Assembly (NCBI GenBank): GCA_902406135.1
Contig: CABPCX010000032.1
Location: 1-10,659 of the forward strand
Reading direction: 5' to 3'
Length of the DNA: 10,659 nt
From: an uncultured Eubacteriales bacterium
GTDB lineage: Bacteria > Bacillota > Clostridia > Lachnospirales > Anaerotignaceae
Every line of letters starts with the position of its first letter. Position 1 is the first letter of the stretch. The translations under genes and the position numbers were made by a program. Under the pieces are notes generated by a model that was given only the letters and a program-made list of their open reading frames with translations, had not been told where the DNA came from and ran no database searches. Positions 6,158 to 10,659 of the stretch are shown here, in pieces.

Positions 6158-6529
6158 TTATTCACACAGATGGTCCATACCGTTGCCGATTATGGTCCTT
6201 ACATGGTCATCGGCCAGGGAATAGAATACGGTCTTTCCCTCACGCCTGAATTTTACAAGCTGTGCCTGTTTGAGAATCCTCAGCTGATGGGAAATGGCTG
6301 ACATACTCATATTTAACAGCTGGGAGATGTCAAATACGCACATCTCCGATTCAAAAAGCACATACAGTATTTTTATGCGGGTGCTGTCGCCGAATATTTT
6401 GAAAAGTTCAGCCAGGTCATAAAGTATTTCCTCATCGGGCATGGTCTCGTTTACCTTTTCTATGATTCCGCTGTCCGCATGCATATATTCCGCCTGCTCG
6501 GAAATTTTTTCGTTCATATCTTCATTCAT
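6158..6529 (-). CDS. ArsR/SmtB family metal-responsive repressor
   Basis: A 123-residue winged-helix repressor of the SmtB/CzrA/CadC group, expected to release DNA when bound to zinc or a similar ion. The DNA-recognition region is ISQLLNMSMSAISHQLRIL (68-86), and the wing is FRREGKTVFYSL. The alpha-5 metal site matches SmtB exactly in spacing: D107-x-H109, then H120-xx-E123. The alpha-3 site used by CadC needs a CxC pair; here it is C64-V-F66, so that site is probably incomplete and the protein should behave as a zinc-type alpha-5 sensor. M1 is preferred because AAGGTGAG at 6534-6541 precedes it; M5 is a possible alternative. It is the first gene of the efflux operon and likely represses itself via the palindrome at 6546-6561. 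Confidence 0.93.
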   Translation of the reverse strand: MNEDMNEKISEQAEYMHADSGIIEKVNETMPDEEILYDLAELFKIFGDSTRIKILYVLFESEMCVFDISQLLNMSMSAISHQLRILKQAQLVKFRREGKTVFYSLADDHVRTIIGNGMDHLCE

Positions 6530-6545
6530 TTGCTCACCTTCTTAA

Positions 6546-6561
6546 TTGAATAATTGTTCAA
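6546..6561 (-). promoter_or_regulatory. SmtB-like operator of the metal efflux operon
   Basis: On the minus strand this reads TTGAACAATTATTCAA, a 16-bp palindrome with one mismatched pair. It contains the TGAA-N6-TTCA core known from SmtB/ArsR operators. It begins 11 bases after the -10 box and so covers the expected transcription start and early transcript, 17 bases from the start codon. Binding here would block the promoter. Confidence 0.8.
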
Positions 6562-6572
6562 CTGTTAATTGC

Positions 6573-6601
6573 ATTATATATCCCTATCATATATTATGCA
6601 A
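6573..6601 (-). promoter_or_regulatory. Promoter of the ArsR-HMA-ATPase operon
   Basis: Read on minus: -35 TTGCAT (6596-6601), 17-bp spacer, perfect -10 TATAAT (6573-6578). Immediately upstream, at about 6605-6637, are long A and T tracts typical of an UP element. The SmtB-like operator lies directly downstream. Confidence 0.82.
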
Positions 6602-6799
6602 GAGGTTTTTAAAAATTTTTTTAAAAAGTAAAAAAGAGCAATGCAGGGAAGGGAAAGAAAAGCTGTGGACAGGACTTAAAAACAAAAAAAATCAGCGGAA
6701 ACAGGACGCCGTTTAAACAAATATGCGTCCTAACCTCTGACGGCGCTGCGGTCTGCCCAAAACAGCTTATGGGCAGACAAAGGTAATAGGTGAGATAAT
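6602..6799. other. Non-coding spacer with nested inverted repeats
   Basis: No credible gene. After the A/T tracts of the operon promoter there are three inverted repeats: AGGACGC (6703-6709) with GCGTCCT (6725-6731), 15-base loop containing GTTTAAAC; TCTGACGGCGC (6736-6746) with GCGCCGTCAGA (6809-6819), a perfect 11-bp pair; and, inside it, GTCTGCCC (6751-6758) with GGGCAGAC (6771-6778). No promoter points clearly into the set. Confidence 0.6.
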
Positions 6800-6825
6800 A
6801 AAAACAGGGCGCCGTCAGACGCCCT
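6800..6825 (-). terminator. Intrinsic terminator of the LysR gene
   Basis: On minus, AGGGCG (6820-6825 side) pairs with CGCCCT (6806-6811 side) around an eight-base loop, followed by GTTTTTATT. It begins six bases after the LysR stop codon. Its left stem and loop overlap the right arm of the 11-bp inverted repeat noted in the adjoining spacer. Confidence 0.8.
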
Positions 6826-6830
6826 TAAAA

Positions 6831-7715
6831 TCAATCCTTTTCGTATTCCTTTATGAGTTTTATCATGGCCCTCATAGCGGGGCTGACCCATTTGTTTTTG
6901 TGGTATATGAGCTGTCTCCATACCTCAATTTGATTTTCCGATACTTCTATTTTTACAAGTGTGCCGTTTTTGATGGAGTCCTTAACGGCATAGCAGGGCA
7001 GGAAAGATATGCCTATACCCCTTTCCACAAGGGTGCGTATCATCTCAACGCTTCCCAGCTCCAGAAAAGGTCTTATCTGCAGGGATTTTGATGCCATAAG
7101 CTCATCAAGATGCTTTCTGTAGCTCATATTTTTTTCTGTGAGTATGAAGTCGTATTTTGTCAGCTCCTCTAAAGTAACTGCCTTTCCGGCGGCGCTGTAG
7201 GAGGGAGATGCCACAAAATATACGTTTTCTTCCTTTTCAAGGGCCGTAACCAAATCAGGGGAATATATCCTTCTGTCCAGGGTGTAGACCATATCGGCCT
7301 CATTGTGGCGCAGCATATAAAATATATCGTCCGTGCCGCCCGTTGTTATGGACAGGTCCACATTGGGGTATTCCTTATGGTATCTTTCAAGTATATCAGG
7401 GAAAAAGGTGGAGCACAGGGACTCGGCCATGGCTATACGCAGCTCGCCGTTTTCTTCGGGAAGGCGCTTCATGGCGTTTTTGGCCTCGTCGGCCGTAAGG
7501 AGCATTTTCTGGGCGAAGCCGACAAACTCAGTGCCCGCCGCCGTAAGACGTACTGTTTTGTGTATCCTTTCAAAAAGAAGCGTGCCGAATTCCTGCTCCA
7601 GCTGCTGTATCTGAGTAGTTACAGTGGACTGGGAGTATCCAAGCATAACCGCCGCCTTTGAAAAACTGCACCGTTCCGCCACACATAGAAATGTCTTTAT
7701 ATTTCTTAGTTCCAT
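6831..7715 (-). CDS. LysR family transcriptional regulator
   Basis: At 294 residues it has standard family length. The N-terminal winged HTH is plain: ELRNIKTFLCVAERCSFSKA (2-21), recognition helix around SQSTVTTQIQQLE (28-40), and LFERIHKTVRLTAAG (47-61). A linker helix follows, then the periplasmic-binding-protein-like effector domain from about residue 91 (LRIAMAESL) to the end, with the usual GIGISFLP segment at 233-240. The effector cannot be told from sequence. AGGAGG at 7722-7727 fixes the start. It is divergent from an NSS transporter gene 182 bases away; this arrangement usually means that the LysR protein controls the divergent gene and itself. A candidate binding site lies at 7740-7756. 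It ends in its own terminator. Confidence 0.93.
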   Translation of the reverse strand: MELRNIKTFLCVAERCSFSKAAVMLGYSQSTVTTQIQQLEQEFGTLLFERIHKTVRLTAAGTEFVGFAQKMLLTADEAKNAMKRLPEENGELRIAMAESLCSTFFPDILERYHKEYPNVDLSITTGGTDDIFYMLRHNEADMVYTLDRRIYSPDLVTALEKEENVYFVASPSYSAAGKAVTLEELTKYDFILTEKNMSYRKHLDELMASKSLQIRPFLELGSVEMIRTLVERGIGISFLPCYAVKDSIKNGTLVKIEVSENQIEVWRQLIYHKNKWVSPAMRAMIKLIKEYEKD

Positions 7716-7739
7716 GCTTATCCTCCTTTTGTATTGAAA

Positions 7740-7756
7740 ATAACGAATAATGTTAT
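7740..7756. promoter_or_regulatory. Candidate LysR-type binding site
   Basis: ATAAC-N7-GTTAT is a perfect 5-bp inverted repeat of LysR size. It is centred about 57 bases upstream of the predicted transporter transcription start, where LysR recognition sites usually sit, and 25 bases upstream of the LysR start codon. The classical T-N11-A form is not exact (arms give T-N13-A), so the assignment is tentative. Confidence 0.5.
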
Positions 7757-7769
7757 AGAAATTATCGGT

Positions 7770-7798
7770 TTTACAAATCGTTGATGTAAGTATATAAT
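7770..7798 (+). promoter_or_regulatory. Promoter of the NSS transporter gene
   Basis: TTTACA (7770-7775; five of six match TTGACA), 17-bp spacer, perfect TATAAT (7793-7798). Transcription would start near 7805, giving a leader of about 93 nt before the ATG. Confidence 0.78.
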
Positions 7799-7815
7799 TA
7801 AATGAAAGACCATGT

Positions 7816-7874
7816 CAATATATATTGGCCATTATGAAGGATACTCTGGACGGGGCAGATAAAAAAGTATCCTT
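7816..7874 (+). promoter_or_regulatory. Palindrome and hairpin in the NSS leader
   Basis: CAATATATATTG (7816-7827) is a perfect 12-bp palindrome just after the predicted transcription start. Further on AAGGATACT (7837-7845) pairs perfectly with AGTATCCTT (7866-7874) around a 20-base loop, ending 12 bases before the ribosome site. There is no T-run, so it is not a terminator. A role in translation or RNA stability is possible but not shown. Confidence 0.5.
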
Positions 7875-7897
7875 GGAAAGAAATAAGAGGAGGATTT

Positions 7898-9250
7898 ATG
7901 GGAAAATCGCAGATGAATAAGCACGATAAAAATGCCGTTCATCAGAATGGCGGTTTCGGCAGCAGTGTGGGCTTTGTGCTGGCCTGCGTTGGTTCGGCTG
8001 TCGGAATGGGCAATATATGGATGTTCCCCTACCGTCTCGGACAGTATGGCGGCGGAGCGTTCCTTATACCCTATATAATTTTTGTTGCCATATTCGGTCT
8101 TGTAGGCCTTTCGGCGGAATTCGCCATCGGAAGAAGGGCAGGAACAGGTACATTAGGTGCCTATGAGTACTGCTGGAATAAAATAGGAAAGGGAAAACTC
8201 GGCTATATTCTAGGCTGGATACCCCTTTTAGGCTCCCTCGGAATAGCCATAGGATATTCGGTTATTGTAGGCTGGGTAGTGAGGTCTCTGGCAGGCTCTC
8301 TTACGGGAGAAATACTGACTCAGGACGCAGCGGCTTTCTTTGCCCAGGCCAACGGAGACTTCGGAAGCATTCCCTGGCATCTTATAGTTGTTGCGGCTTC
8401 GGCGGCAATGCTTATGTTTGGAGTTACAAAGGGTATCGAAAAGGTAAATAAGGTTCTTATGCCTGCCTTTTTCATACTTTTTGCCGTAATCGCCGTAAGG
8501 GTTTCATTCCTTCCCGGCGCCGAAAAGGGATACGAATTCCTTTTTGTACCCGACTGGAGCAAACTCCTTGAGCCAAACACCTGGGTTATGGCCATGGGAC
8601 AGGCTTTCTTCTCACTGTCCATAACGGGCTCCGGAATGATAGTATACGGAACATACCTTGCAAAAAGCGAAGATATACCTAAGGCGTCAGTGCGTACGGC
8701 CGTATTCGATACAATAGCGGCAATGCTTGCGGCCCTTGCCATAATGCCCGCCGTATTCGCCTTTGGAATAGAGCCCAGCTCAGGACCTCCGCTTATGTTC
8801 ATAACACTTCCCGGCATTTTCAAACAGATGCCCTTCGGACGTGTGTTTGCGGTGCTTTTCTTTGTTTCCGTAGTATTTGCCGGAATAACCAGCCTTATAA
8901 ATATGTTTGAGGCCGTAAGCGAATCCTGGCAGACCAGATTCAAACTTAAGAGAAATACAGCCATACTTTTATGTACGGCCATAGCCTTTATAGTAGGTGT
9001 ATTCCTTGAGGCAGAGCCTAAGGTAGGTTCATGGATGGATTTCATAACAATAATCGTTGTACCCTTCGGAGCCGTTTTAGGCGCCGTATCCATCTACTAC
9101 ATACTTGGATTTGACGAAATAAAGAAAGAGCTTGAAACCGGCAGGGACAAACCCTTAGGAAAATATTTCAAGCCCATTGCGAAATATATATATGTTCCCC
9201 TGGCAGTAATAGTATTCGTACTCGGAATACTTTACGGAGGAATAGGATAA
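7898..9250 (+). CDS. Sodium-dependent transporter, NSS/SNF (LeuT-like) family
   Basis: This membrane protein of the neurotransmitter:sodium symporter family would import an amino acid or related amine with sodium. TM1 carries the signature GSAVGMGNIWMFPY (32-45), with N39 at the sodium-site position, followed by GQYGGGAF in the TM1-TM2 loop. TM6 has GQAFFSLSITGSGM (234-247), the unwound substrate-binding helix. I count 11 hydrophobic segments (near 25-45, 53-74, 102-130, 160-177, 187-205, 230-253, 270-290, 313-340, 353-371, 378-404, 431-449), the usual number for bacterial members, and 450 residues is a normal length. Substrate is not predictable. The start follows AGAGGAGG at 7886-7893. It is divergent from a LysR gene. 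Isoleucine is coded overwhelmingly by ATA. A strong terminator follows. Confidence 0.93.
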   Translation: MGKSQMNKHDKNAVHQNGGFGSSVGFVLACVGSAVGMGNIWMFPYRLGQYGGGAFLIPYIIFVAIFGLVGLSAEFAIGRRAGTGTLGAYEYCWNKIGKGKLGYILGWIPLLGSLGIAIGYSVIVGWVVRSLAGSLTGEILTQDAAAFFAQANGDFGSIPWHLIVVAASAAMLMFGVTKGIEKVNKVLMPAFFILFAVIAVRVSFLPGAEKGYEFLFVPDWSKLLEPNTWVMAMGQAFFSLSITGSGMIVYGTYLAKSEDIPKASVRTAVFDTIAAMLAALAIMPAVFAFGIEPSSGPPLMFITLPGIFKQMPFGRVFAVLFFVSVVFAGITSLINMFEAVSESWQTRFKLKRNTAILLCTAIAFIVGVFLEAEPKVGSWMDFITIIVVPFGAVLGAVSIYYILGFDEIKKELETGRDKPLGKYFKPIAKYIYVPLAVIVFVLGILYGGIG

Positions 9251-9251
9251 T

Positions 9252-9292
9252 AAAAAAACGGAAGTTTCAAAACTTTGAAACTTCCGTTTTTT
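9252..9292. terminator. Strong bidirectional terminator
   Basis: CGGAAGTTTCAA (9259-9270) pairs perfectly with TTGAAACTTCCG (9275-9286) around AACT, extended by an A-run before and a T-run after (about 18 bp in all). The A and T flanks allow use from both strands, serving the NSS gene and the converging DUF3953-like gene. Confidence 0.95.
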
Positions 9293-9324
9293 ATTGCGCC
9301 TTAAGGCTCTTAAAAACTGCATCT

Positions 9325-9567
9325 TTAAAATATACGTGAAAGAACGTTGTATAATGTTACGGTATATATAAATATGGATATGAATGCAAACAGATGGCCC
9401 ATCATTTTTTCACCCTTTGCGTAGCGCTCCTTGGCATTCATAAGCATTGCCAGGCCTAAGCAGATAAACATCATGGGCAGAGAAAAATCATAATCAAGAA
9501 TATTTGTGACACCCAAAAGGGCAAATATAACCGTCAGGGCAGAAAAAACAGCTTTTGCGATATTCAT
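9325..9567 (-). CDS. Small membrane protein, DUF3953-like
   Basis: An 80-residue, very hydrophobic protein with three predicted membrane segments (about 4-22, 30-45 and 56-75), separated by a short acidic loop (DYDF at 25-28) and a basic, charged cytoplasmic-type loop NAKERYAKGEK (44-54). The layout, with a mid-protein LPMMFICLGLAMLMN stretch and a following charged turn, resembles what I recall of the DUF3953 family of Firmicute membrane proteins; this is a memory-based match. No function is known to me. A GGAG ribosome site about 9 bases upstream supports the ATG. It begins 13 bases after the stop of the DUF1275 gene, and its ribosome site almost abuts that stop, so the two are very likely co-transcribed. 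Confidence 0.7.
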   Translation of the reverse strand: MNIAKAVFSALTVIFALLGVTNILDYDFSLPMMFICLGLAMLMNAKERYAKGEKMMGHLFAFISIFIYTVTLYNVLSRIF

Positions 9568-9580
9568 AGGTAATTCTCCT

Positions 9581-10249
9581 TTACATAAATTTATGTCCGT
9601 GAAAGTGCAGTTTTAAAAATACATAGAGCATAACTATATCGCATACAAGTATGGCCTTTACTCCCAGATGATGGCTGAGAAAAAATCCGGCCGTTACTCC
9701 CAGGGCAAATACCGCTATGACGAATATATAAACGCTCATATAAACGATTTGGTTTTTGTCGTTGCCCTTTTTATAGTGCCAGTAATGAATGACCGCCTGG
9801 CGGAGATTATTGGTGCAGAATACTGTGGACACTCCCTGTCCCTGCATACTGCGGAATGTGTTATACTGCATGGCCGTAAGGAAAAATACGGGAAGGGCCG
9901 CCACTTTTCCCGGCAGAGAGGCGGGAGAAAAGGCAACGGCGCTCATACATATTATTTCTATCAAAACACACAGCTTAGGCCATCTTATTGTTGAATCGTT
10001 AAGTTTTTCCGGTATAGTCTCCGCAACGGATATGCCGGCTATGTAAAGTATTATGGGCACTATGCAGTAAAGGGCAGAAGACCAGTTTTTTGACCACAGG
10101 CCGTTGAAAAGCATTACAAGGTTGCTTGTCTGGGCATTGGCAAAAAGTCCGCTCATATTTATATAGGTGTATATCTCCAAAAAACCTCCAACAAAGGACA
10201 GGGGGAGATATACCGAAAGTTCATGTTTATATTTCTGGGATATTTCCAT
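9581..10249 (-). CDS. YoaK/DUF1275 family integral membrane protein
   Basis: A 222-residue membrane protein with about six hydrophobic helices. Family hallmarks: GGFLEIYTY at 21-29, FANAQTSNLV at 36-45 (usual form FANAQTGNLV), MQYNTFR at 127-133 and TVFCTNNLR at 142-150. The length is typical. The family is widespread in bacteria but lacks an established biochemical role; some annotate it as a transporter-like or permease-like protein. The ribosome site is weak: only AGAAGTG-like sequence precedes the ATG, so expression may depend on coupling to the gene upstream, whose stop is 34 bases away. It is probably the middle gene of a three-gene minus-strand unit. Confidence 0.9.
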   Translation of the reverse strand: MEISQKYKHELSVYLPLSFVGGFLEIYTYINMSGLFANAQTSNLVMLFNGLWSKNWSSALYCIVPIILYIAGISVAETIPEKLNDSTIRWPKLCVLIEIICMSAVAFSPASLPGKVAALPVFFLTAMQYNTFRSMQGQGVSTVFCTNNLRQAVIHYWHYKKGNDKNQIVYMSVYIFVIAVFALGVTAGFFLSHHLGVKAILVCDIVMLYVFLKLHFHGHKFM

Positions 10250-10283
10250 TTTATCACTTCTCTTTTAAATTAACTATATCTTT

Positions 10284-10659
10284 TTATTCAACCTCTTTGA
10301 CGGTAAAACCGTTGTCTTTGAGGTTTTTAATAATATCTTCCGTTTTTGAGGCATCGGCCAGCATAAGGTCGTCACCCTTATCCGAAGGATAGGCCATAAG
10401 ACCGTCTACGCCAAACCATGAAAAACTGTCGTTTGTGAATTTGTCCGAAAGGGCAAAGGCTCTCTTGTTTTCAAAAACAATATCGGGATTTACTCCTTCG
10501 GGCAGTTCCTTTTTATCGCTCACAAATGTAAAGGCGTTGTCCCTCTCCTGATATGATATGGGGTCAAAACCCTTAGGAAGGGAGCGCACGTCAAGTATTT
10601 TTGAACCGTCATCGGCTCCGTCGGCCTCAAAGGCGCAGAGCATACAGGGGTCCTTATAG
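10284..10659 (-). CDS. Unrecognised protein, C-terminal part (runs off the window)
   Basis: I do not recognise this protein. The frame is open to the right edge, so the N-terminus is probably missing; at least 125 residues are seen. An internal ATG at 10643 with an AAGGA seven bases upstream could be a start, but the codons before it remain open and encode a preceding cysteine that makes a CMLC pair, suggesting that the true protein is longer. The visible part is soluble, acidic and rich in aspartate and lysine, with no membrane segment. Two phrases recur loosely, LPKGFDP and LPEGVNPDIV, about 27 residues apart, hinting at a duplicated unit. The C-terminus TEDIIKNLKDNGFTVKEVE looks like a helix plus a beta strand. 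It lies upstream of the YoaK-like gene and is likely co-transcribed with it. Confidence 0.6.
   Translation of the reverse strand, partial: YKDPCMLCAFEADGADDGSKILDVRSLPKGFDPISYQERDNAFTFVSDKKELPEGVNPDIVFENKRAFALSDKFTNDSFSWFGVDGLMAYPSDKGDDLMLADASKTEDIIKNLKDNGFTVKEVE

Noticed and set aside
6666..6694. TGGACA as a plus-strand promoter into the inverted-repeat cluster
   Set aside because: No acceptable -10 box at 16-18 bases downstream.
8320..9093. 257-residue open frame on the minus strand
   Set aside because: It is antisense to the NSS transporter, has no ribosome site, and its composition reflects the codons of the real gene.

Overview
The window looks like chromosomal DNA from a low-to-moderate GC Firmicute, most likely an anaerobic member of the Clostridia. 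The evidence is a T-box riboswitch ahead of a tRNA synthetase gene, strong AGGAGG-type ribosome binding sites, sigma-A promoters with 17-bp spacing, intrinsic terminators after most genes, and a DUF3343/YedF pair typical of anaerobes. I see no phage, IS, integrase or CRISPR signal. The species cannot be named from this window.

Layout. (1) 1-1607: a serine T-box leader (specifier UCC) controls serS on the + strand, closed by a strong terminator. (2) 1687-2365: a minus-strand gene for a small surface lipoprotein, with its own terminator. (3) 2366-3029: an AT-rich 0.66-kb gap with no credible protein gene. Its right third holds a near-consensus promoter, three hairpins and an intrinsic terminator, read here as an unannotated small RNA of about 158 nt. 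(4) 3030-4000: divergent genes for a DUF3343 protein (minus) and YedF (plus). Their two promoters overlap head to head on one palindrome. (5) 4046-6601: a minus-strand zinc/cadmium-type efflux operon in the order ArsR/SmtB repressor, free-standing HMA metal-binding protein, and a P1B ATPase lacking its own HMA domain. Its promoter and SmtB-like operator are visible. (6) 6602-6830: no protein gene, but nested inverted repeats and the terminator of the next gene. (7) 6831-9292: a LysR-family regulator (minus) divergent from an 11-helix sodium-coupled NSS transporter (plus), with a probable regulator site about 57 bases upstream of the transporter start of transcription. (8) 9325-10659: three minus-strand genes, DUF3953-like, YoaK/DUF1275-like, and an unrecognised gene running off the right edge.

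How the parts work together. The serS unit answers uncharged tRNA-Ser. The ArsR-HMA-ATPase unit is a self-contained metal-sensing and export device. The LysR/NSS pair is probably a regulated amino-acid or amine uptake unit. DUF3343 and YedF are thiol-bearing proteins placed with selenium or sulfur handling, and their shared promoter region implies common control. The most novel item is the candidate small RNA at about 2869-3026, followed by the shared DUF3343/yedF operator. The SerRS motifs depart from the usual bacterial form.
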